NCBI GenBank assembly: GCA_900550635.1
Contig: URSZ01000065.1
Span: 1 to 12,866 of the forward strand
Length of the DNA: 12,866 nucleotides
Source: an uncultured Prevotella sp.
Lineage (GTDB): Bacteria; Bacteroidota; Bacteroidia; Bacteroidales; Bacteroidaceae
Reading direction: 5' to 3'
Shown here: positions 1-6,879 of the stretch, piece after piece
Layout: each line of letters begins with the position of its first letter
Numbering within the stretch: position 1 is the first letter of the stretch
The notes under the pieces: model-generated
Seen by the model: the letters and a program-made list of their open reading frames with translations, nothing else
Database searches by the model: none
What the model was told of the DNA's origin: nothing
Translations under genes and position numbers: made by a program

Positions 1-49
1 AAATAGCAGGAAGGCATTGTTGCTCGCTCCTAAAAACTTATATATAGAC

Positions 50-88
50 GAATAACAAAAGCCGCCGGCACTTAATCCGTGCCGGCGG
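50..88 (-). terminator. Rho-independent terminator of the glnS-TPR-DJ-1 operon
   Basis: A perfect 10-bp stem (CCGCCGGCAC at 62-71 with its complement at 79-88) encloses a 7-nt loop. Read on the minus strand, it is followed by a T-rich stretch (complement of the A-rich run at 52-60). It lies about 24 bases past the stop codon of the DJ-1-like gene, where the end of a minus-strand transcript is expected. The stem is almost entirely G/C, so it should be strong. Confidence 0.88.
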
Positions 89-111
89 TTCCCATATATT
101 ACATTACTTTT

Positions 112-654
112 TCATCCAACGAGCATCCCGCCGGCCACTTCGTCGCGCACGCCCTTGCCTGCAAGTGCCTCGACTATCGTAAGCGCAAATTCCATTGCTG
201 CTGCCGGCCCTTTGCCTGTTATTATGTTTCCATCCCGCTCTACCATCGCGCCGGTAACAGTTGCTCCGGCCAACTTGTCTTCGAAACCGGGGTAACACGT
301 AGCGCGTTTGTCTTGAAGGATACCTAACTCGCCCAATATAAAAGGCGCAGCACAAATAGCTGCAACAGCAAGGTTTTCGGACGCACGCTTTTTAAGTACG
401 GCGCACAACGTTTCATCGTTCCTTAAATTCAATGCCCCGGGCATTCCTCCCGGAAGCACAACCAGTTCGCTTTCTGCCAATGACACTTCGGTGAATATGT
501 TATCGGCGTTAACTATAACTCCGTGCGCGCCCTCTACCTGGAAGCTATGGGTTATCGATACAGTCTGAACGTCGAAATTCGCACGACGGAGGACATCAAC
601 AACGGTTAATGCCTCGACTTCTTCAAAGCCGTTGGCTAACATTACGTATATCAT
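112..654 (-). CDS. DJ-1/PfpI (ThiJ/YajL-like) family protein
   Basis: This 180-residue protein has the length and motif order of the DJ-1/YajL branch of the DJ-1/PfpI superfamily. Visible landmarks are the N-terminal GFEEVEA stretch, whose Glu14 corresponds to the conserved acidic residue next to the active cysteine. The nucleophile elbow AAICAAP carries Cys101, and a GKGPAAAMEFAL segment near residue 147 matches the conserved C-terminal TGKGP region. There is no signal peptide, so it should be cytosolic. Family members are linked to oxidative-stress protection, chaperone activity or glyoxalase/deglycase activity; which applies here cannot be read from sequence. It starts about 40 bases after the TPR gene stop on the same strand and is followed by a strong terminator, so it is probably the last gene of the glnS operon. 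The family call is firm and the substrate unknown. Confidence 0.9.
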   Translation of the reverse strand: MIYVMLANGFEEVEALTVVDVLRRANFDVQTVSITHSFQVEGAHGVIVNADNIFTEVSLAESELVVLPGGMPGALNLRNDETLCAVLKKRASENLAVAAICAAPFILGELGILQDKRATCYPGFEDKLAGATVTGAMVERDGNIITGKGPAAAMEFALTIVEALAGKGVRDEVAGGMLVG

Positions 655-694
655 AACATTTGTTTTTTATGGTTATTACTGTCAATTATCAGGC

Positions 695-2152
695 CTACTT
701 TATTTTACTGTTAAGCATACCCCTCTCGGCATAAGTATAATAGTCCTTTACATCAAGGCTTTCGGGGAATACGCTTTCAAACAACCTTGCAACTACCCCC
801 GGGGATTTTTCAACTGCCGTCTTCAGATAATTCAGGAACTTCACCTTCTCTTTCTTTTCATAATAACAAAAAGCATAAAAGGGCGAGCACTCGGTATCGA
901 AGTTCTGGCACGTGTCTGTCGAGCTGCAAAACTCTACTGTCGTATCAAGGGCTTTTATCAAATCATCATAATCGCCCAAAACAAGATAGGCATTGTACAC
1001 CGGCTCGGGGAATGTGCCTTCCTTGAGATACTTCAACAGCAGGGCATCCAATATGCGTACCGCTTCGGCGGCCTTGCCGTCTTTGAAAAGAATCATGGCG
1101 CTGTTATGCTGGTAATCCTCATCGGGCAAACCACACTCCCGCGCCTTTTCCAACTCTTCCTTCGCTTCATCGAGCTTATCCTTGCATATCAGCACTGAGG
1201 CAGTAAGGAGATATATCTTTTTCTGTAGCTCGGTATTACCTTCTTCCACGAATTTTTTCGAATAATGCAACTGCTGCATGGCCTCGTCGAGCTTATACAT
1301 ATATACAAGGCAAAAAGCATTGTTGAAATACGCATAAGCATCCTTGTCCTCCACCGAAATATACTTGTCATACAAATCGTGGGCAAGCCTCATGTTTCCC
1401 GTATGGAACTCTATGTCGGCCGAAAAGCACAGAGACACATGGTTGCCAGGGTCTATATCCTGGATATAAGCATTGCTCTCGCGGGCTTTGCCGAACTCGC
1501 CCAGCTGCATGTAAAGCTTCGTAAGGTTTATCCAGTGCTCCACGTTGTAAGGCTCACTGTCTATCAGTTTTTCCACGAGTTTTACGGCTTCAGCCGGACG
1601 ACCCGACATCTGCAAATAGGAAACTTTCAAATCAAGAACCTTTGGCTCGCTCTGATAAACATCTGGCAGCATGTTGAACCATTTGTCCAAAACGTCTATA
1701 ACTCCATGCTCCAAATAATCCGTAACTATGCTGCAAAACAAATCTACCCCCGTGCCTTGCTCCTGTGAATACGCCTTACGGTAATATTCCTCGGCCTTAC
1801 GGTAGTCTTTCTCTTCGAGCGAAAAAAGCCCGTGAAAATACAACACATCGGGATCGTCTTGCTCTGAAACAGACTTCAGAAGCTCCCACGCCTCTGCTGT
1901 CTCTCCTTGGAAATACCTTATCTCGGATATACGGAGCTTTACAGGCAACGACTCAGGATGCAACTTCAGCGCATAGTCTAAGCAACGCAAAGCCTCAGCG
2001 TCTTTCGACATATCGTAATAGTAATATTCCGCTATGTCGAGCAAATCATCCTCGTCGAAGTAAACTTTTGTATTCGAGCGAAGCATTTCTTCGTAACGCC
2101 ACACTTTGCGCAAGACTTCCTTGCTGCTTGTATCCTTATTGTTGTTTATCAT
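695..2152 (-). CDS. Cytosolic tetratricopeptide-repeat protein
   Basis: This 485-residue acidic protein is built from helical repeats of the TPR type. Recognisable units include DAEALRCLDYALKLHPES (around residue 51), the stretch around DPDVLYFHGLFSLEEKDYRKAEEYYRKAY, RPAEAVKLVEKLIDSEP, and LGEFGKARESNAYIQDIDPG. No signal peptide or membrane segment is visible, so a cytosolic scaffold or adaptor role is likely, with no known partner. The ATG (complement of 2150-2152) lies directly against the glnS stop TAG (complement of 2153-2155), so the two genes are almost certainly co-transcribed and probably translationally coupled. The C-terminal third is less clearly repetitive. The family assignment rests on repeat pattern only and no specific function can be named. 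Confidence 0.85.
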   Translation of the reverse strand: MINNNKDTSSKEVLRKVWRYEEMLRSNTKVYFDEDDLLDIAEYYYYDMSKDAEALRCLDYALKLHPESLPVKLRISEIRYFQGETAEAWELLKSVSEQDDPDVLYFHGLFSLEEKDYRKAEEYYRKAYSQEQGTGVDLFCSIVTDYLEHGVIDVLDKWFNMLPDVYQSEPKVLDLKVSYLQMSGRPAEAVKLVEKLIDSEPYNVEHWINLTKLYMQLGEFGKARESNAYIQDIDPGNHVSLCFSADIEFHTGNMRLAHDLYDKYISVEDKDAYAYFNNAFCLVYMYKLDEAMQQLHYSKKFVEEGNTELQKKIYLLTASVLICKDKLDEAKEELEKARECGLPDEDYQHNSAMILFKDGKAAEAVRILDALLLKYLKEGTFPEPVYNAYLVLGDYDDLIKALDTTVEFCSSTDTCQNFDTECSPFYAFCYYEKKEKVKFLNYLKTAVEKSPGVVARLFESVFPESLDVKDYYTYAERGMLNSKIK

Positions 2153-3853
2153 CTAAGCTTTCTGTTTGTTCCAATTATCTTTCAGGCCTACGGTCTTGTT
2201 AAAAACGGGATGTTCCGCAGTGCTGTCCTTGTCTTTGACGAAATATCCTATACGCTGGAACTGCAAATAACGAGCGCTTTCATTGTCAACGGCAAAAGGC
2301 TCTACATAACAGTTGTCCAAAACCTTTAAAGAATCGGGGTTGAGCAAATCGCGGAAATCACGTTCGTCTGCCGAAGGGTTCTCCACCGTAAACAGGCGGT
2401 CGTACAGACGCACTTCCGACTTCACGGAATATTTGGTGCTTACCCAGTGGAGGGTGCTCTTTACTTTCCTGTCGGCTCCGGGCATACCGCTCTTGCTGTC
2501 CGGGTCGTATTCACAATAAATTTCCACGACGTTACCGTTATCATCTTTTTTGCAACCGGTACATTTCACTATATAGGCATTTTTCAAACGAACTTCACGG
2601 CCCGGTGTCATACGGAAGAATTTCTTGGGCGCGTCTTCCATAAAGTCGTCGCGTTCCATCCACAATTCTTTCGTAAACATTATAGTATGGCTGCCATCCG
2701 ACGGATTTTCGGGGTTGTTTATTGCGGTCATTTCCTCTTCTTTTCCATCGGGATAGTTGGTTATAACAAGTTTTACGGGATTCAACACGGCTGAAACGCG
2801 AATTGCCCGTGCGTTCAAGTCTTCGCGCGCGGCAGCCTCCAGCATGGCATAATCGTTCAGGGCATCGAACTTCGTATAACCTATCATCTGTATGAACTTC
2901 CTTATTGCTTCGGGAGAATAGCCTCTGCGCCGTAAGCCGCAAAGGGTCGGCATACGCGGGTCGTCCCAACCATTAACCAGTTTTTCCTCTACGAGTGCAA
3001 GGAGTTTGCGCTTGCTCATTATAGTGTATGTAAGGTTCAAGCGGTTAAACTCATACTGGCGCGGGCGGTTGTCATCCAAGTCCTTGCCTTCTTTAAGCTC
3101 ATCTATGAAATAATCATACAAGGGGCGGTGAGGTACGAACTCAAGTGTGCATATCGAGTGTGTCACGCCTTCGAAATAATCGCTTTGGCCGTGGGCAAAA
3201 TCGTACATTGGATATGCCTTCCATTTGTCGCCCGTTCTGTGGTGCCTGCGGTTTATTATCCTGTATATGATAGGGTCTCTGAAATGCATGTTCGGGTTAG
3301 CCATGTCAATTTTCGCACGTAGCACCATCGAGCCTTCGGGCAGTTCTCCGGAATTCATCTTCTCGAACAATGCCAGGCTCTCCTCCACCGGCCTGTCGCG
3401 ATACGGGCTGGCAACACCGGGCTGCGTGGGCGTTCCTTTCTGCGCAGCTATCTGCTCGCTGGTCTGCTCATCAACATAAGCTTTCCCCTCTTTTATCAGA
3501 CGGACGGCAAAGTCCCAAAGCTGCTGGAAATAGTCGGAAGCATAAAACACATTCCCCCATTTGAAGCCGAGCCACTTTATATCTTCCATTATGGAATCTA
3601 CATACTCGGTATCTTCTTTTTGGGGATTGGTATCGTCGAACCTGAGGTTGCATACGCCTCTGTATTTCTCTGCTATTCCGAAATCCTCGCATATAGCCTT
3701 GGCGTGGCCGATATGCAGATAGCCGTTAGGCTCCGGCGGGAAACGGGTCTGCAAACGTCCCCCGTTCTTGCCTTCCTTTAAATCCTTTTCTACTATCTGC
3801 TGTATGAAATCGAGGCTTTTATGTTTTTCTTCTGCGTTTATGCTATTTTCCAT
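2153..3853 (-). CDS. glnS: Glutaminyl-tRNA synthetase
   Basis: This 566-residue class I aminoacyl-tRNA synthetase attaches glutamine to tRNA-Gln in the cytosol. The HIGH signature is at residues 47-50 within PPEPNGYLHIGHAKA. The KMSKS-equivalent is MSKRK at 279-283, the variant typical of GlnRS rather than GluRS. Other GlnRS marks are RFDDTNP near residue 71, the YPMYDFAHGQSDYFEGVTHSICTLEF stretch (around 214-239), and the C-terminal beta-barrel anticodon-binding region. Length matches bacterial GlnRS (about 550-570). The start at 3853 gives a plausible N-terminal extension before the Rossmann domain. It is the first gene of a minus-strand group with the TPR and DJ-1-like genes. A -7-like box lies at 4116-4123, which would imply a leader of roughly 250 bases. 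Confidence 0.97.
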   Translation of the reverse strand: MENSINAEEKHKSLDFIQQIVEKDLKEGKNGGRLQTRFPPEPNGYLHIGHAKAICEDFGIAEKYRGVCNLRFDDTNPQKEDTEYVDSIMEDIKWLGFKWGNVFYASDYFQQLWDFAVRLIKEGKAYVDEQTSEQIAAQKGTPTQPGVASPYRDRPVEESLALFEKMNSGELPEGSMVLRAKIDMANPNMHFRDPIIYRIINRRHHRTGDKWKAYPMYDFAHGQSDYFEGVTHSICTLEFVPHRPLYDYFIDELKEGKDLDDNRPRQYEFNRLNLTYTIMSKRKLLALVEEKLVNGWDDPRMPTLCGLRRRGYSPEAIRKFIQMIGYTKFDALNDYAMLEAAAREDLNARAIRVSAVLNPVKLVITNYPDGKEEEMTAINNPENPSDGSHTIMFTKELWMERDDFMEDAPKKFFRMTPGREVRLKNAYIVKCTGCKKDDNGNVVEIYCEYDPDSKSGMPGADRKVKSTLHWVSTKYSVKSEVRLYDRLFTVENPSADERDFRDLLNPDSLKVLDNCYVEPFAVDNESARYLQFQRIGYFVKDKDSTAEHPVFNKTVGLKDNWNKQKA

Positions 3854-4115
3854 TTTTATATTTGTTTTGTTGTAAAATTACTGCTTTTTATCGTTTTGTA
3901 ATCAAAATCAAAGTACATGAAAAAGGGCCGGACGTAATTTAAGAACTTTACTCTTTCCTGCCGGTTGTTTCAAAAGGGTGTCAATCATATAACATTCGAT
4001 TTATCATTCATATTCAACAATAGAAAACACTGAAAATTAAGACTTACCGAATTATTATGAATAGAAAACAATAGACCGTGCCGTCCCTCATACTCTAAAC
4101 AACCTAATATCAGTG

Positions 4116-4123
4116 CAAAAGTA
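4116..4123 (-). promoter_or_regulatory. Bacteroidetes-type -7 box, possible glnS promoter
   Basis: On the minus strand these bases read TACTTTTG, an exact match to the TAnnTTTG -7 consensus. No clear TTTG -33 element is seen at the expected distance (a TTTTCTG-like string is the nearest). It would start a transcript about 250 bases upstream of glnS. The same octamer occurs upstream of two other minus-strand genes, at 6642-6649 and 9603-9610. Confidence 0.4.
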
Positions 4124-4258
4124 GTATTTCTTTTTCAGAAAAGGAATAAATCGGGCGCATATCTTCCAAAATTATGTGCCCGTAACCGAACGCAAAATCG
4201 GGTGTCGGAATTTGTCTGCGTTTTTGCCCCGGTTTTCAAACGGGTTTTCAGAGGGCAA

Positions 4259-4370
4259 AAAATAGGTCTGAGATATTTTAAAATACAAGGCACTAATTTT
4301 AAAATATGTGCCTTGTATTTTTTCTTTTCTCCCATGTGGGTTTTACGCACTGAAAATCAGTTTCCAATTT
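4259..4370 (+). repeat. Intergenic repeat element, copy A (three 21-bp units plus tail)
   Basis: Three 21-bp units lie exactly end to end at 4259-4279, 4280-4300 and 4301-4321. Each begins AAAATA and ends TTTT. The second unit is a near-exact reverse complement of the third (centre GGCAC against GTGCC), so 4280-4293 and 4308-4321 form a perfect 14-bp inverted repeat with a 14-nt loop. A conserved tail follows: TTCTTTTCTCCC, the palindrome-like CCCATGTGGG at 4331-4340, and CACTGAAAATCAGTTT at 4349-4364. The tail diverges by several bases from copies B and C. The stem plus T-rich flank could also act as a terminator downstream of the PqqD-like gene. Confidence 0.8.
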
Positions 4371-4501
4371 TTAGCACAAAAAAAGGCCTTTTTTCCGGTC
4401 CGGTTTTCTCTCGTTTTATACGTTTTTTATTCCCGGCAACTCGGTTTTTTATTCAAAATTTGCGGAAGCCTCGTGTTTGTCTCCTGCCAAGGAAAAAGGA
4501 G

Positions 4502-4771
4502 CTACTCCTCCAGCATGCCGTACTCTCTAAGCCGTCCGGCAAATTCCTCCACGTCTTCGCGCGCCTGTTCATACGTAACGTCGAACTCTTCCGTAAGCCG
4601 GCGGGCTATATCGTCAAGCGTAAAGCCTCCCTTTTCCATTATCTGCCAAATGTAAGCAGCTACCTCGTTTACCGACAACACGTTTGTAAAATCTATGTCG
4701 CGGGCCATGGCCGGAACAATTATATATTGCCCTGCAAGGGAACGCATTTCGAATCCTTCGTTAAGTTTCAT
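4502..4771 (-). CDS. PqqD-like small protein (RiPP recognition-type fold)
   Basis: From the preferred start at 4771 the protein has 89 residues and begins MKLNEGFEMRSLAGQYIIVP, the usual opening of PqqD-family proteins. It continues through DFTNVLSVNEVAAYIWQIME to a helical end (TLDDIARRLTEEFDVTYEQAREDVEEFAGRL, broken only by a short loop). PqqD proteins are small peptide-binding chaperones that deliver precursor peptides to modifying enzymes. The reading frame is open to 4843 (113 residues), but those 24 extra residues overlap the upstream gene and lack family similarity. Starting at 4771 leaves a 25-base gap after the S26-like stop and puts AGG just before the ATG. It is the last gene of the four-gene operon. 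No radical-SAM partner or precursor gene lies next to it, so its client is unknown. Confidence 0.82.
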   Translation of the reverse strand: MKLNEGFEMRSLAGQYIIVPAMARDIDFTNVLSVNEVAAYIWQIMEKGGFTLDDIARRLTEEFDVTYEQAREDVEEFAGRLREYGMLEE

Positions 4772-4796
4772 GCCTGGTTTGTTTTTCTGCTTTATT

Positions 4797-5294
4797 TCAT
4801 ACGCCGATTTCCCGGTCCTTTTGTTGGTTATACGCTTTTGCATTCAATACATAACGCATGAACGCCAAAAGATACTTTCGTACAGGCAAGGCGTTTACCC
4901 ATAAAAAAGAATATACTCTCCACTTTAAAGAATACAACGGTTTGAAACTGCTCTCACCTTTGCGGCGGTATGCTGTTACGCGCCCTATTACGTTGCTTTT
5001 CGTGGTCAGCTCCCTGGCCGAGACGTTGCCGTCACCCATAAGCGTTAGGTTGTCTCCGCATATTGCGACAACGCGGTGGGCAACATACCTGTTGGTTTCG
5101 GTAAGGGCTACTACCACATCATTCAGGCGCACATCTTCGCAATGCTCCACTTTTATCTCGTCAAGACGGTTTCTGAAAAAAGGGTACATGCTGTCGCCGG
5201 CGGCAGTGATAACAACGCTGCGCCCTTCGTCAATCAAGGTTTTGGCTTCTTTAAAGAATACGTCGTTTGGAAGTTTTATTACTTTTGCCGGCAT
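4797..5294 (-). CDS. S24/S26-type signal-peptidase-like protein
   Basis: This 165-residue protein has the compact peptidase core of the S24/S26 group. The nucleophile motif is AAGDSMYPF with Ser35. YVAHRVV supplies His73 where classical bacterial leader peptidases have lysine, and LMGDGN supplies Asp88. That Ser/His/Asp arrangement is the SipW/ER signal peptidase type. Unusually, no N-terminal membrane anchor is visible. The C-terminal part (about 117-150) is amphipathic to hydrophobic and could associate with membrane. Its start overlaps the end of the HprK-like gene by 16 bases, indicating coupled translation. The likely role is proteolytic maturation of a protein handled by the neighbouring PqqD-like and kinase-like proteins, but this is inferred from context. 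Activity is plausible because the catalytic residues are present. Confidence 0.8.
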   Translation of the reverse strand: MPAKVIKLPNDVFFKEAKTLIDEGRSVVITAAGDSMYPFFRNRLDEIKVEHCEDVRLNDVVVALTETNRYVAHRVVAICGDNLTLMGDGNVSARELTTKSNVIGRVTAYRRKGESSFKPLYSLKWRVYSFLWVNALPVRKYLLAFMRYVLNAKAYNQQKDREIGV

Positions 5295-6172
5295 ACTGTT
5301 TCATAACAAAGCTCAGCGGCACTGCCGTTGGGCAAACACTCCAAGGAATACACGGGAACCGATTCGGTAAATTTTATTACAGTCCTCAAAATACCGTCGT
5401 AGCAAGGACGGTAACACATCAACGAGGAAACGGATGACAATATCTCTATGAATGCAGAAACCGGCTGCAACTGCAATATCTTGTTACTCCCGGCCTTGTG
5501 CAGGCTTACAGCTGCGTTTACCGGAACACATGCCTGTTTGTAACACGGGGTTTTACCGCTCCACGGCGAGCCGTACACCCTGACGTTTCCGTTTTCGTAT
5601 ATACGCACTATGGGATTGTCGTCGTTTATAAGTTCGGTGTTTGGAATATTATCGAGCCATAATTGCGAATGCGTGGACTTGCCTGCACCGCTTTTCCCGA
5701 GAAACATATAGCCGCTCCCTATGTGCGACACCACAGAAGCATGCGCAACAAGGGTCGAACGCATTGCCGTAGCAAAAGTATAGGCCACCATAACGGCATT
5801 CGAAAATGCCGCAGCACGTTTTGCAACCGGAGCCCGCAATGCTATTGCAGCGTTTCGCAGTTGACGGTCTAATTCTATTATTCCTAAGGGAGTATGTTCT
5901 CTGTCGCCGAAAAATATGACAATATTACCGTTGCTACGCGAATACATGCTGTATTCAGTATTCGCCGAATAATAATCGCCGGCTTTTAGCAAATCGTTTT
6001 TATCCGGACGATAGCTGTCGTCTGCTTTAATAAGAAGTATTGCTTCACGTCCGTTATCTTCAGCCGCGGCAAACGGCTGAAACGTAGGAGCTATAATTTC
6101 CGCGTGACCGTATGCACCGGCAAATTCTACAACAATCCTGTGGCCGGCTATATCATACGCTTGCCTGCTCAT
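5279..6172 (-). CDS. HPr kinase-like P-loop protein
   Basis: This 297-residue protein has a P-loop GKSGAGKST at residues 159-167. It is preceded by the short HAS segment (144-146) and followed by NDDNPIV (183-189), whose aspartates match the Walker B position of HPr kinase/PEP-carboxykinase-like enzymes. A second conserved stretch, VYGSPWSGKTP (199-209), is typical of the HprK-like proteins found beside PqqD genes. It is not a canonical HPr kinase/phosphorylase, because the N-terminal 130 residues differ and no ptsH-like gene is near. Relatives include the kinases that phosphorylate lasso-type peptides and proteins of PqqD/HprK gene groups. It starts 8 bases after the exported-protein gene and overlaps the S26-like gene, so it sits in the middle of the operon. 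A small-peptide or protein kinase role is likely, but the substrate is unknown. Confidence 0.82.
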   Translation of the reverse strand: MSRQAYDIAGHRIVVEFAGAYGHAEIIAPTFQPFAAAEDNGREAILLIKADDSYRPDKNDLLKAGDYYSANTEYSMYSRSNGNIVIFFGDREHTPLGIIELDRQLRNAAIALRAPVAKRAAAFSNAVMVAYTFATAMRSTLVAHASVVSHIGSGYMFLGKSGAGKSTHSQLWLDNIPNTELINDDNPIVRIYENGNVRVYGSPWSGKTPCYKQACVPVNAAVSLHKAGSNKILQLQPVSAFIEILSSVSSLMCYRPCYDGILRTVIKFTESVPVYSLECLPNGSAAELCYETVCRQK

Positions 6173-6180
6173 TCAACGCC

Positions 6181-6612
6181 CTACTCGATGACTGTATCGG
6201 CCGAATTGTCAGAAACGCCGACTATCGGCACAAAAGTGAAATCACTGCTGGCAAGTTGCTGCACTATGGCACCTTCTTCAAGATAGTTGCGACGCACTTT
6301 CTGAAGTTTCTTTTTTGCGGCCTTTTCATTCTTGCATACATAAACCACATTAATACGTTTGTTGTCGTTCAAGCGGTTCGCAAAATAATCCTTAAGCTGC
6401 TGCGCATAGTCGGCACGGTCGAGCAAGAACTTTGTTTGCTTCTGGATATTGGCCATATCGATTCTCTGAACGTCTGTAACGTAAACAATGGAATCGCGTG
6501 TGGAATCGCTTAACCCGAAAATATAAACCACTCCTTTGCTTTGTGCGTTGACTAACTGGCAACCAAAGAATAAAGCAAAAGCTATGGCGAACAAAAACTT
6601 GCAAGATTTCAT
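6181..6612 (-). CDS. Small exported protein of unknown function, first gene of the operon
   Basis: From the preferred start at 6612 this protein has 143 residues. It begins with a clear signal peptide, MKSCKFLFAIAFALFFGC followed by QLVNA, with likely cleavage after VNA; the Cys at residue 18 is not in a good lipobox. The mature part opens KGVVYIFGLSDSTRDSIVYVTDVQRIDM and is otherwise charged, with the lysine-rich segment KNEKAAKKKLQKVRRNYLEEG. I have the impression that this VYIFGLSDSTRDSIVYVTD type recurs in small Bacteroidetes secreted proteins, but I cannot name a family. The frame is open to 6663, but a TACTTTTG promoter box at 6642-6649 would fall inside the longer version, so the 6612 start (or 6627) is favoured. 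It is followed after 8 bases by the HprK-like gene, so it may be the substrate or an accessory of that system. Confidence 0.75.
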   Translation of the reverse strand: MKSCKFLFAIAFALFFGCQLVNAQSKGVVYIFGLSDSTRDSIVYVTDVQRIDMANIQKQTKFLLDRADYAQQLKDYFANRLNDNKRINVVYVCKNEKAAKKKLQKVRRNYLEEGAIVQQLASSDFTFVPIVGVSDNSADTVIE

Positions 6613-6641
6613 TTTTTTCAAACGCATTTTCTGTGATGTTG

Positions 6642-6649
6642 CAAAAGTA
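6642..6649 (-). promoter_or_regulatory. Bacteroidetes-type -7 box of the four-gene operon
   Basis: The minus strand reads TACTTTTG followed by CA, an exact TAnnTTTG match. It sits 30 bases before the ATG at 6612, a normal leader length. It also argues against the longer start at 6663, which lies upstream of the box. No convincing TTTG -33 element is seen; the region upstream is an A/T-rich tract. Confidence 0.55.
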
Positions 6650-6737
6650 ATTCTTTTTTTCAATATATGCAGCTGCTTTACTTATTACTTGCTGCCTTTC
6701 ATTATATTTGAGTTATATAGGATTCGGTTCGGCAGAG

Positions 6738-6747
6738 CCAAATTTGG
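6738..6747. promoter_or_regulatory. CCAAATTTGG palindrome upstream of the GH5 promoter
   Basis: A perfect 10-bp palindrome lies 15 bases upstream of the -33 element of the GH5 promoter, in the intergenic region shared by two divergent transcription units. The position suits an operator, but a single copy this short could be chance. Confidence 0.25.
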
Positions 6748-6762
6748 AAACATTCGCTTCCA

Positions 6763-6794
6763 TTTGCCTCTGCGCTCACCTTTCCGTATATTTG
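6763..6794 (+). promoter_or_regulatory. Bacteroidetes sigma-type promoter of the GH5 gene
   Basis: TTTG at 6763-6766, a 20-base spacer, and TATATTTG at 6787-6794 match the published Bacteroidetes consensus TTTG-N19-21-TAnnTTTG in sequence and spacing. Transcription would begin near 6801, giving a leader of about 79 bases before the ATG at 6880. This is the best promoter in the window. Confidence 0.75.
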
Positions 6795-6841
6795 TAAACC
6801 AACGGTAAGCATAAGACACAAAAATCTTCTCACCTTTAAAA

Positions 6842-6856
6842 GTGCGGACGCCGCAC
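6842..6856 (+). promoter_or_regulatory. Small G/C hairpin in the GH5 leader
   Basis: GTGCGG at 6842-6847 and its complement CCGCAC at 6851-6856 form a 6-bp stem with an ACG loop, 23 bases before the start codon and inside the predicted leader. It may affect message stability or ribosome access. No riboswitch class was recognised. Confidence 0.4.
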
Positions 6857-6879
6857 AACGAACCTAAACCTGCATTCAC

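Larger units (their letters stand above)
3854..4501. other. Gene-free stretch between glnS and the PqqD-like gene
   Basis: No credible coding region was found in these 648 bases; open frames on either strand are low-complexity and cross the repeat element. The part next to glnS (3854-4110) would be the glnS leader if the box at 4116-4123 is a promoter. It contains an 11-base direct repeat AATAGAAAACA at 4019-4029 and 4060-4070. A second, weaker promoter-like string (complement of CAAAGTA near 3909-3915) lies closer to glnS but has one base too few between TA and TTTG. Bases 4259-4370 hold repeat copy A. The rest, up to the PqqD-like stop at 4502, is T-rich with no recognised structure. Confidence 0.6.

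Noticed and set aside
632..1198. Plus-strand open frame of 188 codons opposite the TPR gene
   Set aside because: The minus-strand frame has clear TPR repeats and operon context; the opposite frame has no recognisable domain.
4259..4321. Short CRISPR array (regular 21-bp units)
   Set aside because: The units abut without unique spacers, differ from one another and occur in both orientations; no cas genes are present.
4202..4861. Plus-strand open frame of 219 codons across repeat copy A and the PqqD-like gene
   Set aside because: It is phenylalanine-rich from T-rich DNA, crosses an intergenic repeat and is antisense to a recognisable gene.
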